A stretch of 64,000 nucleotides of DNA from Citrobacter gillenii (GTDB taxonomy: Bacteria; Pseudomonadota; Gammaproteobacteria; Enterobacterales; Enterobacteriaceae), in contig NZ_SUQN01000010.1 of assembly GCF_013337685.1 (NCBI RefSeq), positions 56,514-120,513 on the forward strand, given 5' to 3'. The notes under the pieces were generated by a model. The model ran no database searches, was not told the origin of the DNA, and worked only from the letters and a program-made list of their open reading frames with translations. Both the position numbers and the translations under genes were made by a program. Of this stretch, positions 54,510 through 64,000 are shown one piece after another. The stretch's first letter is position 1. Every line of letters starts with the position of its first letter.

Positions 54510-55883
54510 ATGGCACTTTGGGGTGGGCGTTTTACACAGGCAGCAGATCAGCGGTTCAAACAGTTCAACGACTCTTTGCGCTTCGACTACCGCTTGGCCG
54601 AGCAGGATATCGTCGGCTCTGTGGCCTGGTCCAAAGCGCTGGTCACGGTCGGTGTGTTGACTGCTGATGAACAATGTCAATTGGAAGAGGCGTTGAATAC
54701 ACTGCTGGAAGAAGTACGCCTCGACCCGCAACAGATCCTGCAAAGCGATGCGGAAGATATTCACAGTTGGGTAGAAGGCAAGCTCATCGATAAAGTCGGG
54801 CCGTTGGGTAAAAAACTGCATACCGGGCGTAGCCGTAATGACCAGGTGGCAACCGATCTTAAACTGTGGTGCAAAGACACGGTGCTTGAATTGTTGTCTG
54901 CTAACAGTCAGTTGCAAAGCGCGCTGGTGGTGACAGCAGAGAATAATCAGGATGCCGTCATGCCGGGTTATACCCACCTGCAGCGTGCCCAGCCGGTGAC
55001 GTTTGCTCATTGGTGTCTGGCCTATGTTGAAATGCTGGCGCGTGATGAGAGCCGTTTGCAGGATACGCTCAAGCGTCTGGATGTCAGCCCGTTAGGCTGC
55101 GGTGCACTGGCGGGTACCGCCTATGAAATCGATCGCGAACAATTGGCTGGCTGGCTGGGTTTCGCCTCGGCGACCCGCAATAGTCTGGACAGCGTATCCG
55201 ATCGTGACCATGTGCTGGAGCTCCTCTCTGATGCCTCTATCGGTATGGTTCACCTGTCACGCTTTGCTGAAGATCTGATTTTCTTTAATACCGGGGAAGC
55301 CGGTTTTGTGGAACTGTCCGATCGCGTAACCTCCGGTTCATCATTAATGCCGCAGAAGAAAAATCCGGACGCATTAGAGCTGATTCGTGGCAAATGTGGC
55401 CGCGTGCAAGGTGCGTTGACTGGCATGATGATGACGCTGAAAGGACTGCCGCTGGCGTATAACAAGGATATGCAGGAAGACAAAGAAGGGCTGTTCGATG
55501 CACTCGATACCTGGCTGGACTGCCTGCATATGGCGGCGCTGGTGCTGGACGGTATTCAGGTAAAACGCCCACGTTGCCAGGAAGCCGCGCAGCAGGGCTA
55601 TGCCAACGCTACGGAGCTGGCCGATTATCTGGTGGCGAAAGGCGTCCCGTTCCGTGAAGCACACCATATCGTGGGTGAAACGGTAGTTGAGGCGATTCGT
55701 CAGGGCAAACCGCTGGAAGCACTGTCACTGGCTGATTTGCAAAAATTCAGCGCCGTGATTGGCGATGACGTGTACCCGATCCTCTCGCTACAGTCGTGCC
55801 TCGATAAGCGTGTGGCGAAAGGGGGCGTTTCACCGCAGCAGGTAGCGCAGGCGATCGACTACGCGAAGGCGCGCCTGGCGTAA
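54510..55883 (+). CDS. argH: Argininosuccinate lyase
   Basis: 457 aa from M-A-L-W-G-G-R; longer in-frame starts lie in the REP region. It cleaves argininosuccinate to arginine and fumarate, the last step of arginine synthesis. The fumarase-superfamily signature [11 protein letters not shown] (about 277-287) and H-T-G-R-S-R-N-D-Q are visible; the catalytic His is in P-G-Y-T-H-L-Q. AAGGAAA precedes the start. Confidence 0.98.
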   Translation: MALWGGRFTQAADQRFKQFNDSLRFDYRLAEQDIVGSVAWSKALVTVGVLTADEQCQLEEALNTLLEEVRLDPQQILQSDAEDIHSWVEGKLIDKVGPLGKKLHTGRSRNDQVATDLKLWCKDTVLELLSANSQLQSALVVTAENNQDAVMPGYTHLQRAQPVTFAHWCLAYVEMLARDESRLQDTLKRLDVSPLGCGALAGTAYEIDREQLAGWLGFASATRNSLDSVSDRDHVLELLSDASIGMVHLSRFAEDLIFFNTGEAGFVELSDRVTSGSSLMPQKKNPDALELIRGKCGRVQGALTGMMMTLKGLPLAYNKDMQEDKEGLFDALDTWLDCLHMAALVLDGIQVKRPRCQEAAQQGYANATELADYLVAKGVPFREAHHIVGETVVEAIRQGKPLEALSLADLQKFSAVIGDDVYPILSLQSCLDKRVAKGGVSPQQVAQAIDYAKARLA

Positions 55884-55890
55884 CGTGTGT

Positions 55891-55932
55891 TTTGCCCGAT
55901 GGCGGTAAACGCCTTCGCGTCGCCATCCGGCA
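55891..55932. repeat. REP-like element after argH
   Basis: TTGCCCGATGGCG / CGCCATCCGGCAA arms, eight bases after the argH stop. Confidence 0.75.
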
Positions 55933-55944
55933 AATAGTTATCTG

Positions 55945-55970
55945 AGCCTGGCATCAAGCCGGGCTTTTTT
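55945..55970 (+). terminator. argCBH terminator
   Basis: GCCTGGC, loop ATCAA, GCCGGGC (one wobble pair), then six T. Confidence 0.88.
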
Positions 55971-55974
55971 ATGC

Positions 55975-55999
55975 AAAAAAAAGCGGACCAGAGGTCCGC
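55975..55999 (-). terminator. oxyS terminator
   Basis: On the minus strand GCGGACC, loop TCT, GGTCCGC, followed by eight T. Confidence 0.9.
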
Positions 56000-56080
56000 A
56001 AACGTTCACGTTGGCTTTAGTTATTTCGAGTATGAGAACGGACAGTAGCTTCAAGGGTTAAAGGGGTACCGTTCCGTTTC
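55975..56080 (-). ncRNA. oxyS: OxyS, peroxide-induced sRNA
   Basis: Minus-strand segment divergent from oxyR that opens with GAAACGG as E. coli OxyS does, carries the linker AACTAAAGCCAACGTGAAC and ends with the terminator GCGGACC-TCT-GGTCCGC plus eight T. In E. coli this about 109-nt Hfq-binding RNA represses fhlA, rpoS and nusG under OxyR control. Here it is about 106 nt and the second hairpin looks shortened. The 5' end is inferred by comparison. Confidence 0.85.
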
Positions 56081-56108
56081 TGTGGTGCATTATTAAACAG
56101 AATGCTTG

Positions 56109-56154
56109 ATAGGGATAATCGTTCGTTGCTATGCTACCTATCGCTACGAACTAT
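56109..56154. promoter_or_regulatory. OxyR operator between oxyS and oxyR
   Basis: ATAG at 56109 and CTAT at 56129, 56138 and 56151 lie in the pattern of the E. coli oxyRS site, which represses oxyR and, with oxidised OxyR, activates oxyS. Confidence 0.75.
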
Positions 56155-56175
56155 CGTGGCAATGGAGGATGAATA

Positions 56176-57093
56176 ATGAATATTCGTGATCTTGAATACC
56201 TGGTAGCACTTGCCGAACACCGTCACTTCCGACGAGCGGCAGACTCCTGTCACGTCAGCCAGCCAACGCTGAGTGGGCAAATCCGCAAACTCGAAGATGA
56301 GCTTGGCGTTATGCTGCTGGAGCGGACGAGTCGTAAAGTGCTGTTCACTCAAGCGGGTTTACTGCTGGTGGATCAGGCGCGCACCGTGTTGCGCGAGGTC
56401 AAAGTGCTCAAGGAGATGGCAAGCCAACAGGGTGAGACAATGTCTGGCCCGCTACATATTGGTTTGATCCCAACGGTAGGACCTTACCTGCTGCCGCATA
56501 TTATTCCTATGTTGCACCAGACCTTCCCGAAACTGGAAATGTACCTGCATGAGGCGCAAACGCATCAGCTGCTGGCGCAACTGGACAGCGGTAAACTCGA
56601 CTGCGTGATTTTGGCGCTGGTGAAAGAGAGTGAAGCGTTTATCGAGGTACCGCTGTTTGATGAGCCGATGATGCTGGCGATCTATGAAGATCACCCATGG
56701 GCAAATCGCGACCGCGTACCGATGTCCGATCTGGCTGGTGAAAAACTGTTGATGCTCGAAGATGGTCACTGTTTGCGTGACCAGGCGATGGGCTTTTGTT
56801 TTGAAGCCGGTGCTGATGAAGACACCCATTTCCGGGCAACCAGTCTGGAAACGTTGCGTAACATGGTGGCAGCAGGCAGCGGGATTACTTTACTGCCCGC
56901 GCTGGCTGTCCCACCGGAGCGTAAGCGTGATGGTGTGGTCTATGTGCCGTGTATTAAACCAGAACCGCGTCGTACCATTGGTCTGGTGTACCGTCCGGGT
57001 TCGCCGCTGCGCAGCCGTTATGAACAGCTGGCAGAGGCCATCCGTGGTGCAATGGATGGCCATTTCGACAACACGTTAAAACAGGCGGTTTAG
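56176..57093 (+). CDS. oxyR: OxyR, peroxide-sensing LysR-family regulator
   Basis: 305 aa, as in E. coli. N-terminal winged HTH ([19 protein letters not shown]) and a sensing domain whose two redox cysteines, H-C-L-R-D and G-F-C-F-E (positions 199 and 208 by E. coli numbering), form the H2O2-induced disulphide. It activates katG, oxyS and others. Start ATG 56176 follows GGAGGATGAATA. Its last 18 bases overlap the 3' end of sthA on the other strand. Confidence 0.98.
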   Translation: MNIRDLEYLVALAEHRHFRRAADSCHVSQPTLSGQIRKLEDELGVMLLERTSRKVLFTQAGLLLVDQARTVLREVKVLKEMASQQGETMSGPLHIGLIPTVGPYLLPHIIPMLHQTFPKLEMYLHEAQTHQLLAQLDSGKLDCVILALVKESEAFIEVPLFDEPMMLAIYEDHPWANRDRVPMSDLAGEKLLMLEDGHCLRDQAMGFCFEAGADEDTHFRATSLETLRNMVAAGSGITLLPALAVPPERKRDGVVYVPCIKPEPRRTIGLVYRPGSPLRSRYEQLAEAIRGAMDGHFDNTLKQAV

Positions 57094-58476
57094 GCCGTTC
57101 AGTGCAGCTACCCGATAGGCTTCCGCCATGGTTGGGTAGTTAAAGGTGGTGTTAACGAAGTACTCGATGGTGTTACCACCACCTTTTTGCTCCATTATTG
57201 CCTGACCGATATGAATAATTTCGGCAGCGCGTTCGCCAAAGCAGTGGATCCCTAAAATCTCTTTGGTCTCCCGATGGAACAGAATCTTCAATGTTCCGAC
57301 ACTCATCCCGACGATTTGTGCGCGTGCCAGATGTTTAAACTGCGCGCGGCCAACCTCGTAAGGGACTTTCATTGACGTCAGTTGCTGTTCAGTTTTACCG
57401 ACGGAGCTGATTTCGGGAATGGTGTAAATGCCTGTCGGAATATCTTCGATCAAGTGCGCGGTGGCCTCACCCTTGACCAGCGCCTGGGCGGCGATACGGC
57501 CTTGATCGTAGGCTGCGGAAGCAAGGCTCGGATAACCGATCACATCCCCTACGGCATACACATGCGGCAGCGCCGTCTGGTACATGCTGTTCACTTTTAG
57601 CTGGCCGCGGCTGTCCGTCTTCAGGCCAATATTCTCCAGCGCTAATGAATCGGTGTTACCGGTACGACCGTTGGCGTACAGCAGGCAGTCGGCTTTTAGT
57701 TTCTTTCCGGATTTCAGGTGCATGATGACGCCATCATCGCAGCCTTCAATTTTCTCGTATTCTTCGTTATGGCGAATCACCACGCCGCTGTTCCAGAAGT
57801 GATAAGACAGCGAGTCGGACATCTCCTGATCAAGAAACGCCAGCAGACGGTCACGGGTATTGATCAAATCAACTTTGACGTCCATTCCCCGGAAGATCGA
57901 CGCATATTCACAGCCAATGACGCCCGCACCATAGATCAGAACGTGGCGAGGTTCATGGTGCAGGCTGAGTATAGAATCACTGTCGTAAACGCGCGGATGA
58001 GAAAAATCGACATCATTTGGGTGGTAGGGACGCGAACCGCAGGCAATAACAAATTTATCTGCCGTGAGCGTTTCCACCGTACCGTCGTGGCACTCCAGAG
58101 CGAGGGTGTGTTCGTCAACAAAACGGGCATTCCCCTGCAAAATTTCACAGTGGTTTCGCTCGTAAAATCCTTGCCGCATACGCGTTTGCTGATTAATGAC
58201 GTTATCGGCATGGTTAAGAATATCGGCAAAAGAAGAGCGAAGAAGCCGGGAATGGTCGCTGTAAAGTGGGTTCTGATTGAATTCAATGATACGGCTGACG
58301 GCGTGGCGGAGTGCTTTAGATGGGATGGTGCCCCAGTGGGTACAACCGCCGCCGACGTTATGATAGCGCTCAATAACGGCGACGCGCGCGCCTTGCTTAA
58401 CCAGACCCATTGCAGCGCCTTCGCCGCCGGGGCCGGAACCTATTACTATTGCATCGTAATCGTAGGAATGTGACAT
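57076..58476 (-). CDS. sthA: Soluble pyridine nucleotide transhydrogenase
   Basis: 466 aa, the E. coli length. A FAD enzyme related to dihydrolipoamide dehydrogenase that moves hydride between NADPH and NAD+. FAD loop G-S-G-P-G-G-E-G-A (about 13-21), G-G-C-T-H-W-G-T in place of the usual redox Cys pair, NAD loop G-A-G-V-I-G-C-E and a C-terminal F-N-Y-P-T-M-A-E-A. Convergent and overlapping with oxyR by 18 bases. Confidence 0.98.
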   Translation of the reverse strand: MSHSYDYDAIVIGSGPGGEGAAMGLVKQGARVAVIERYHNVGGGCTHWGTIPSKALRHAVSRIIEFNQNPLYSDHSRLLRSSFADILNHADNVINQQTRMRQGFYERNHCEILQGNARFVDEHTLALECHDGTVETLTADKFVIACGSRPYHPNDVDFSHPRVYDSDSILSLHHEPRHVLIYGAGVIGCEYASIFRGMDVKVDLINTRDRLLAFLDQEMSDSLSYHFWNSGVVIRHNEEYEKIEGCDDGVIMHLKSGKKLKADCLLYANGRTGNTDSLALENIGLKTDSRGQLKVNSMYQTALPHVYAVGDVIGYPSLASAAYDQGRIAAQALVKGEATAHLIEDIPTGIYTIPEISSVGKTEQQLTSMKVPYEVGRAQFKHLARAQIVGMSVGTLKILFHRETKEILGIHCFGERAAEIIHIGQAIMEQKGGGNTIEYFVNTTFNYPTMAEAYRVAALNGLNRLF

Positions 58477-58670
58477 GGTCAGGCTTACCTGTTCTTATAC
58501 ATAAAAGCAACAGAATAGTAACATCGTTGTCAGGATAACCCAATTATCGTTGTGCTTTTTTGCGAAGTCGAAGCACAAACTGCGCGTAAACAATCATTCA
58601 CAAAGCCATGCCAACCGCCTAATCTCTGGTATAGTGCCAGCAAGGTATAAGGAAGGATTCAGACATCGTG

Positions 58671-59303
58671 ATGGGCGTTAGAGCGCAACAAAAAGAAAAA
58701 ACCCGGCGTTCGCTGGTTGAGGCCGCATTTAGTCAATTGAGTGCAGAGCGCAGTTTTGCCAGCCTCAGTTTACGTGAAGTTGCTCGTGAAGCGGGCATTG
58801 CGCCAACCTCATTTTATCGCCATTTTCGCGATGTGGATGAGCTCGGCCTGACGATGGTGGATGAGAGCGGCCTGATGCTACGCCAGTTGATGCGCCAGGC
58901 GCGTCAGCGTATCGCCAAGGGCGGCAGTGTGATCCGCACCTCGGTCTCAACATTTATGGAGTTCATCGGCAACAATCCCAACGCCTTCCGTTTATTATTG
59001 CGCGAGCGGTCTGGTACCTCCGCGGCGTTTCGTGCCGCCGTGGCTCGCGAAATTCAGCATTTCATTGCGGAACTTGCGGACTATCTGGAACTCGAAAACC
59101 ATATGCCTCGTGCGTTTACTGAAGCACAAGCCGAAGCCATGGTGACGATTGTTTTCAGTGCGGGGGCAGAAGCGCTGGATGTTGGCGCCGAACAGCGTCG
59201 ACAACTGGAAGAGCGGCTGGTATTGCAACTGCGCATGATCGCCAAAGGCGCATTTTACTGGTATCGCCGTGAACAAGAGAAGATGACGCATCACTCCGAG
59301 TAA
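58671..59303 (+). CDS. fabR: FabR, TetR-family repressor of unsaturated fatty-acid synthesis
   Basis: 210 aa. The N-terminal HTH ([20 protein letters not shown]) and body match E. coli FabR; the last eight or so residues (K-M-T-H-H-S-E) differ and end earlier. With an unsaturated acyl ligand it represses fabA and fabB. ATG 58671 is chosen over GTG 58668; GGAAGGA is about 13 bases upstream. yijD follows after 15 bases. Confidence 0.95.
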   Translation: MGVRAQQKEKTRRSLVEAAFSQLSAERSFASLSLREVAREAGIAPTSFYRHFRDVDELGLTMVDESGLMLRQLMRQARQRIAKGGSVIRTSVSTFMEFIGNNPNAFRLLLRERSGTSAAFRAAVAREIQHFIAELADYLELENHMPRAFTEAQAEAMVTIVFSAGAEALDVGAEQRRQLEERLVLQLRMIAKGAFYWYRREQEKMTHHSE

Positions 59304-59318
59304 CGAGAAGGACGAGCA

Positions 59319-59678
59319 ATGAAACAGTCAGGTCAAGATAAAGGTACGCTGCTGCTGGCGCTGGTTGCTGGCTTATCGATCAATGGTACATTTGCGGCGC
59401 TGTTTAGCTCCATTGTGCCATTCTCTGTATTCCCGATTATTTCGCTGGTGCTGACGGTTTACTGCCTGCATCAACGTTACCAGAATCGCACAATGCCTGT
59501 GGGGCTGCCGGGTCTGGCTGCGGCCTGTTTTATTCTTGGCGTTCTGTTGTACAGCACCGTGGTGCGCGCGGAATACCCGGATATCGGCTCGAACTTCTTC
59601 CCAGCGGTCCTGTCAGTGATTCTGGTGTTCTGGATCGGCTTTAAGGTGCGTAACCGTAAGCAAGAAATTGCGGAATAG
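59319..59678 (+). CDS. yijD: YijD, DUF1422 inner-membrane protein
   Basis: 119 aa, the E. coli length. Four hydrophobic segments with short loops; no catalytic motif. Function unknown. GAGAAGGACGAGCA precedes the start and it is in an operon with fabR, suggesting a link to membrane lipid adjustment, which is only inference. Confidence 0.94.
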   Translation: MKQSGQDKGTLLLALVAGLSINGTFAALFSSIVPFSVFPIISLVLTVYCLHQRYQNRTMPVGLPGLAAACFILGVLLYSTVVRAEYPDIGSNFFPAVLSVILVFWIGFKVRNRKQEIAE

Positions 59679-59680
59679 TA

Positions 59681-59720
59681 TTTGTAGGCCGGGGGTATCT
59701 TTGCTTTCCCGGCCTACAAA
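59681..59720. terminator. Perfect inverted repeat between yijD and trmA
   Basis: TTTGTAGGCCGGG and CCCGGCCTACAAA, 13 perfect pairs with a 14-base loop, made of REP-like sequence. It lies between converging genes and may act as a terminator on either strand, although the T runs are short. Confidence 0.6.
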
Positions 59721-59724
59721 AAAA

Positions 59725-60825
59725 TCACTTCGCGGTCAGTAATACTCCGCACTCCATGTGGTGCGTATACGGGAACTGATCGAACAGCGCCAGACGTGAC
59801 ACATTGTGCGTCTGGCTCAACGTTTCCAGGTTCTTACACAGTGTCTCCGGGTTGCAGGAGATGTACAGAATACGCGGATACGCCTGCACCATCTTCTCTG
59901 TTTCGCTGTCCAGGCCGCTGCGCGGTGGATCAACAAAAATGGTTTCACACTGGTAACTCTTCAGGTCGACGCCCTGTAAACGGTTGAACTCGCGCACCCC
60001 GTTCATCGCCTGAGTAAACTCTTCTGCAGCCATACGAATAATTTGCACGTTATCAATATGGTTAGCCGCAATATTGTACTGCGCGGCAGCCACGGACGGT
60101 TTAGCGATTTCAGTGGCCAGTACGCGGTTGAAGTTCTGCGCCAGCGCTAACGAGAAGTTGCCATTGCCACAGTACAATTCAAGCAGGTCGCCCTGCGAAT
60201 CTTTGGTGACATCAATCGCCCATTCCAGCATCTGAATGTTCATGGCGGCATTCGGCTGCGTGAAGCTGTTCTCAACCTGGCGGTAGATAATCTCTTTACC
60301 CGCAACCGGCAAACGTTCATCGATGTAATCTTGATCCAACGCGATTTTGGTTTTGGTCGCTCGGCCAATCAGATGCACATTCAGGTTTTGCGCGCGTAGC
60401 GCATCCCGCAGTGCTTCGGCTTCCTGACGCCATTCGTCATCTAACTTTTTATGGTACAGCATGGATACCACCGCCTGATTGCTCATGGTGGTGAGGTAAT
60501 CAATCTGGAACAATTTATGACGCAGGACGTGATTGTGACGAACGCCTTCAATCATGGCTGTCATCAGCGTGTTGATGAGTTCGCTGGCTGCAGGAAAGCT
60601 GTCGACGCGAATACGGCTTTTGGTCTGGCTTTCAAACATGATGTGATACAGGTCGTCACCGTCATGCCACAGGCGGAATTCAGCGCGCATGCGGTAATGA
60701 CTGACCGGCGAGCGAAACACTTCCGGAGCCTGATCAGTAAATGGCGTCATTAAGCTCTGTAAACGAGCCACTTTATCGGCTAGCTGCGCGTCATACTGTT
60801 CTGTCGGGAGGTGTTCGGGGGTCAT
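59725..60825 (-). CDS. trmA: tRNA (uracil-5-)-methyltransferase TrmA
   Basis: 366 aa, as in E. coli. It uses S-adenosylmethionine to make ribothymidine at position 54 of tRNAs. SAM site [11 protein letters not shown] (about 214-224), D-P-P-R-S-G and the catalytic Cys in Y-I-S-C-N-P-E-T-L (about 324) are visible. Start ATG 60825. Divergent from btuB; an E. coli trmA promoter is growth-rate controlled. Confidence 0.97.
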   Translation of the reverse strand: MTPEHLPTEQYDAQLADKVARLQSLMTPFTDQAPEVFRSPVSHYRMRAEFRLWHDGDDLYHIMFESQTKSRIRVDSFPAASELINTLMTAMIEGVRHNHVLRHKLFQIDYLTTMSNQAVVSMLYHKKLDDEWRQEAEALRDALRAQNLNVHLIGRATKTKIALDQDYIDERLPVAGKEIIYRQVENSFTQPNAAMNIQMLEWAIDVTKDSQGDLLELYCGNGNFSLALAQNFNRVLATEIAKPSVAAAQYNIAANHIDNVQIIRMAAEEFTQAMNGVREFNRLQGVDLKSYQCETIFVDPPRSGLDSETEKMVQAYPRILYISCNPETLCKNLETLSQTHNVSRLALFDQFPYTHHMECGVLLTAK

Positions 60826-60944
60826 GATGCGTCCTGAAAAATAAAAGTACGCGGGGATTGTAGGGATTGCTCAGTAGATGTCCAGTTATTGATGATTTCT
60901 AATATTGTGATACGCAGTCTGGACAGTCGGTAATAACAAACTGT

Positions 60945-61200
60945 AGCATCCGCGTTCCGGTCCTGTGAGTTAAAAGGGAATCCAGTGTAAATCTGGAGCT
61001 GACGCGCAGCGGTAAGGAAAGGTGAGATGAGAGCGTAAGCAGACACTGCCTTTGGGTGGGAAGTCTTCATTTCTTTTTATTCGCTATATTGAATAACCTT
61101 CCAAGCCCGAAGACCTGCCGGCTAACGTCGCATCTGGTTTTCATCATCGCGTACTATCGGTGGGACCTGCGGCATCCTTCTTATATTGTGGATGCTTTAC
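60945..61200 (+). promoter_or_regulatory. Cobalamin (AdoCbl) riboswitch in the btuB leader
   Basis: The conserved aptamer core GACGCGCAGCGGTAAGGAAA (61001-61020) follows a small stem-loop TCCAG..CTGGA (60981-60996); a B12-box-like segment AGACACTGCC lies at 61041-61050. A hairpin GCATCC (61172-61177) / GGATGC (61190-61195) encloses the ribosome site of btuB, seven bases before ATG, which would shut off translation when adenosylcobalamin binds. This accounts for the 376-base trmA-btuB gap. Boundaries are approximate. Confidence 0.88.
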
Positions 61201-61201
61201 A

Positions 61202-63040
61202 ATGATTAAAAAATCATTGCTGCTGACGGCACTTTCCGTCGCGGCATTTTCTGGTTGGGCGCAGGATGCTAGCCCAGACACTCTCGTCGTTACGGCTAAC
61301 CGTTTTCAGCAACCCCTTAGTGCAGTGCTTGCTCCCATCACCGTTGTTACGCGCCAGGAAATCGATCGCTGGCAATCTACCTCTGTGAATGACGTTCTTC
61401 GCCGCCTGCCGGGTGTCGATATCGCGCAATACGGTGGTATGGGACAAAATTCGTCTATTTCTATTCGTGGGACCAACGCCAGCCATGTACTGGTGCTGAT
61501 TGACGGCGTGCGCCTGAATTTAGCTGGGGTGAGTGGTGCCGCCGATCTCAGCCAGTTCCCGGTATCACTGGTGCAACGTATTGAATACATTCGTGGGCCG
61601 CGTTCCGCTGTTTATGGTTCTGATGCGATCGGCGGTGTGGTGAATATCATTACCACGCGAGAAAAACCGGGGACGGAATTGACCGCCGGTGTGGGCAGTA
61701 ATGGTTATCAGAATTACGACATCTCGACGCAGCAACAGCTCGGTGAGAATACGCGCGTGACGCTGATGGGGGATTATGCCTATACCAAAGGTTTTGACGT
61801 TGTCGCCTACGGTAGCACTGGTGCACAGGCGCAGCCCGATAAAGATGGTTTTTTAAGTAAGACGCTGTACGGCGCACTGGAACATAACTTCTCCGATACC
61901 TGGAGCGGGTTTGTGCGCGGCTATGGCTATGATAACCGCACCAATTATGATTCTTACTATTATCCAGGCACGCCGTTAGTCGATACCCGTAAGCTCTATA
62001 GCCAAAGCTGGGATGCCGGACTGCGCTTTAATGGCGAGCAAATCCAGTCACAACTGGTTTCCAGCTACAGCCATAGCAAAGACTACAACTATGACCCGGA
62101 CTATGGTCGCTACGACTCCTCGGCAACCCTGGATGAGATGAAGCAATATAACGTGCAGTGGTCAAACAGTATGGTGGTTGGCCACGGCAATGTGGGCGCT
62201 GGCGTCGACTGGCAAAAGCAAACCACAGAGCCAGGCACCGGGTATGTTACGGACGGTTACGATCAGCGTAATACCGGTATTTATCTGACCGGGTTGCAAC
62301 AGCTTGGCGACTTCACCTTCGAAGGCGCGGCGCGCAGCGACGACAACTCCCAGTTTGGTCGGCATGGCACATGGCAAACCAGCGCCGGATGGGCGTTCAT
62401 TGACGGCTATCGTTTCATTGCTTCTTATGGCACCTCTTATAAAGCACCTAATCTGGGGCAGCTGTACGGTATGTATGGCAATGCAAACCTTGATCCTGAA
62501 GAGAGCAAGCAGTGGGAAGGGGCGTTTGAAGGGTTAACGGCGGATGTAAACTGGCGTTTGTCAGGATATCGCAACGATATCGATAACATGATCGATTATG
62601 ACCCCCACACTCTGAAATACTATAACGAAGGGAAAGTGCGGATTAAAGGCGTTGAAGCGACGGCGAGTTTCGATACGGGTCCGCTGGCGCATACGCTGAG
62701 CTATGACTATGTCGATGCGCGTAATGCGATTACGGACAAGCCGCTGGCCCGCCGTTCAAAACAGCAGGTGAAGTATCAGCTCGATTGGCAGGTCTATGAT
62801 TTTGACTGGGGCCTGACGTATCAATATCTGGGAACACGCTATGACAAGGACTATGTCACTAACCAGCCGGTAAAATTGGGTGGAGTGAGTTTGTGGGATC
62901 TGGCGGTGTCATATCCGATCACCTCACAGCTGACAGTTCGTGGTAAAATCGCCAACCTGTTCGATAAAGATTACGAGACAGTTTATGGCTACCCAACTGC
63001 AGGACGGGAATACACCTTGTCTGGCAGCTACACCTTCTGA
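61202..63040 (+). CDS. btuB: BtuB, TonB-dependent vitamin B12 outer-membrane receptor
   Basis: 612 aa (E. coli 614). Signal peptide of about 20 residues ending W-A-Q, TonB box D-T-L-V-V-T-A, plug domain with R-L-P-G-V-D-I (about 60-140), then a 22-strand barrel ending in Y-T-F. It imports cobalamin and is the receptor for colicin E and phage BF23 in E. coli. ATG 61202 follows the regulatory hairpin; an in-frame ATG at 61160 is within the riboswitch. It overlaps murI by 56 bases. Confidence 0.97.
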   Translation: MIKKSLLLTALSVAAFSGWAQDASPDTLVVTANRFQQPLSAVLAPITVVTRQEIDRWQSTSVNDVLRRLPGVDIAQYGGMGQNSSISIRGTNASHVLVLIDGVRLNLAGVSGAADLSQFPVSLVQRIEYIRGPRSAVYGSDAIGGVVNIITTREKPGTELTAGVGSNGYQNYDISTQQQLGENTRVTLMGDYAYTKGFDVVAYGSTGAQAQPDKDGFLSKTLYGALEHNFSDTWSGFVRGYGYDNRTNYDSYYYPGTPLVDTRKLYSQSWDAGLRFNGEQIQSQLVSSYSHSKDYNYDPDYGRYDSSATLDEMKQYNVQWSNSMVVGHGNVGAGVDWQKQTTEPGTGYVTDGYDQRNTGIYLTGLQQLGDFTFEGAARSDDNSQFGRHGTWQTSAGWAFIDGYRFIASYGTSYKAPNLGQLYGMYGNANLDPEESKQWEGAFEGLTADVNWRLSGYRNDIDNMIDYDPHTLKYYNEGKVRIKGVEATASFDTGPLAHTLSYDYVDARNAITDKPLARRSKQQVKYQLDWQVYDFDWGLTYQYLGTRYDKDYVTNQPVKLGGVSLWDLAVSYPITSQLTVRGKIANLFDKDYETVYGYPTAGREYTLSGSYTF

Positions 63041-63836
63041 TCCACGTCCCACCGTGCTGGTGTTTGATTCCGGCGTCGGTGGGTTGTCGGTCTACAATGA
63101 GATCCGCAACCTCTTGCCGGATCTCCACTATATATACGCTTTCGATAACGTTGCCTTTCCTTATGGAGAGAAGAGCGAGGAATTTATTGTCGAGCGTGTT
63201 GTTGAGATTGTGACTGCCGTTCAGCAGCGCTACCCCCTTTCACTGGCTGTTATCGCCTGCAATACCGCCAGCACGGTGTCACTCCCTGCGTTACGCGAAA
63301 AGTTCACTTTCCCGGTCGTCGGCGTGGTACCTGCGATTAAACCGGCGGCGCGCCTTACGGCTAACGGTGTAGTGGGGCTGCTGGCGACGCGAGCGACGGT
63401 GAAGCGTTCATATACGCATGAGTTGATTGCGCGCTTTGCGAACGAGTGTCAGATCGCGATGTTGGGTTCCGCTGAGTTGGTGGAACTGGCGGAAGCGAAG
63501 CTGCACGGAGAAGCGGTTCCTCTGGATGAGTTGCGCCGCATTCTGCGACCATGGTTGCGGATGTCGGAACCGCCGGATACGGTTGTTCTCGGATGTACGC
63601 ATTTCCCTCTATTACAGGAAGAACTTTTACAGGTTCTACCTGAAGGGACGCGACTGGTGGATTCCGGTGCCGCGATTGCGCGTCGCACGGCTTGGTTGTT
63701 AGAACATGAAGCACCTGACGCAAAATCAGCTGACGAGAATATTGCCTTTTGTATGGCAATGACGCCTGAAGCTGAACAATTACTGCCAGTCCTCCAGCGT
63801 TATGGCTTCAAAACGCTCGAAAAACTGGCAGTTTAA
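62985..63836 (+). CDS. murI: Glutamate racemase
   Basis: 283 aa from M-A-T-Q-L-Q-D (E. coli 285). It makes D-glutamate for peptidoglycan without a cofactor. The two catalytic cysteines are in A-C-N-T-A-S-T (first) and L-G-C-T-H-F-P (second), with V-F-D-S-G-V-G-G-L near the N-terminus. The N-terminal extension (about 20 residues before V-L-V-F-D) is typical of the UDP-MurNAc-Ala-activated enterobacterial form. It starts inside the btuB 3' end. Confidence 0.97.
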   Translation: MATQLQDGNTPCLAATPSDPRPTVLVFDSGVGGLSVYNEIRNLLPDLHYIYAFDNVAFPYGEKSEEFIVERVVEIVTAVQQRYPLSLAVIACNTASTVSLPALREKFTFPVVGVVPAIKPAARLTANGVVGLLATRATVKRSYTHELIARFANECQIAMLGSAELVELAEAKLHGEAVPLDELRRILRPWLRMSEPPDTVVLGCTHFPLLQEELLQVLPEGTRLVDSGAAIARRTAWLLEHEAPDAKSADENIAFCMAMTPEAEQLLPVLQRYGFKTLEKLAV

Positions 63837-63864
63837 TCAGTTTTGGTGAAATAATACGCACTCG

Positions 63865-64000
63865 GAAAATTATTTTAAATTTCCCCTTGTCAGCCTGAAA
63901 TAACTCCCTATAATGCGCCTCCACTGACACGGAACAACGGATTACAAGCCGCCGGGTCAGCGGGGTTCCACTGAGAACCCTGCGGAGAAAAGCAGAAATT
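63865..64000 (+). promoter_or_regulatory. rRNA operon promoter P1 and leader (rrnB-type)
   Basis: A/T-rich UP element (63865-63882), -35 TTGTCA (63887-63892), 16-base spacer, -10 TATAAT (63909-63914), then a G/C-rich discriminator GCGCC and a leader closely matching that of E. coli rrnB. The operon itself lies to the right of the window. The 16-base spacer and discriminator account for stringent control in the family. Confidence 0.88.

Overview
The window is a 64-kb stretch of a gammaproteobacterial chromosome from the Enterobacteriaceae. Nearly every core gene matches, in order and length, the Escherichia coli/Salmonella segment that runs from yiiM to the rrnB-type rRNA operon. Full-length matches to remembered families include CpxA 457 aa, PfkA 320 aa, GlpK 502 aa, Ppc 883 aa, MetL 810 aa and KatG 726 aa. 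Accessory genes between them, REP elements of the type common in Citrobacter/Salmonella/E. coli, and loss of several E. coli K-12 genes suggest a Citrobacter-like species. The genus is an inference and was not tested by any search.

Layout. 1-6.4 kb: a truncated DapA-family aldolase, yiiM, the envelope-stress cluster cpxAR / cpxP with the CpxQ sRNA in the cpxP 3' end, fieF and pfkA. 6.6-8.5 kb: sbp and cdh. 8.5-15.5 kb: an accessory block with three secreted proteins of unknown role (one of them beta-helix-like, one with MORN-type repeats) followed by two DASS/SLC13 anion permeases. 15.5-22.8 kb: tpiA, yiiQ, yiiR, fpr, the glpFKX glycerol operon and zapB; yiiS and uspD of E. coli are absent. 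22.9-24.0 kb: a small accessory pair, a DUF4056-like protein plus a membrane-anchored protein. 24.0-32.5 kb: rraA, menA, hslVU with a sigma-32 promoter, ftsN, cytR, priA and rpmE. 32.8-35.1 kb: a KdgM-like porin and a GPH-family symporter, in the place where E. coli has yiiX. 35.2-41 kb: the methionine cluster metJ / metBL / metF with MetJ boxes, and between metL and metF the scar of a deleted LysR-enzyme pair. 41-46.3 kb: katG, gldA, fsaB and yijO; the yijEF and ptsA-frw-pfl genes of E. coli are missing. 46.4-64 kb: eptC, ppc, argE / argCBH with ARG boxes, the oxyS/oxyR peroxide regulator pair, sthA, fabR-yijD, trmA, the cobalamin riboswitch with btuB, murI, and the P1 promoter of an rRNA operon at the right edge.

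Functional themes are envelope stress (cpx), central carbon metabolism (pfkA, tpiA, glpFKX, gldA, fsaB, ppc), methionine and arginine biosynthesis under their own repressors, peroxide defence (oxyR-oxyS-katG, with sthA and fpr handling NAD(P)H), and ATP-dependent proteolysis and cell division (hslVU, ftsN, zapB). The parts least explained by known biology are the secreted three-gene cassette at 8.5-12.5 kb, the two-gene cassette at 22.9-24.0 kb, and a structured intergenic repeat present twice with compensatory stem changes.
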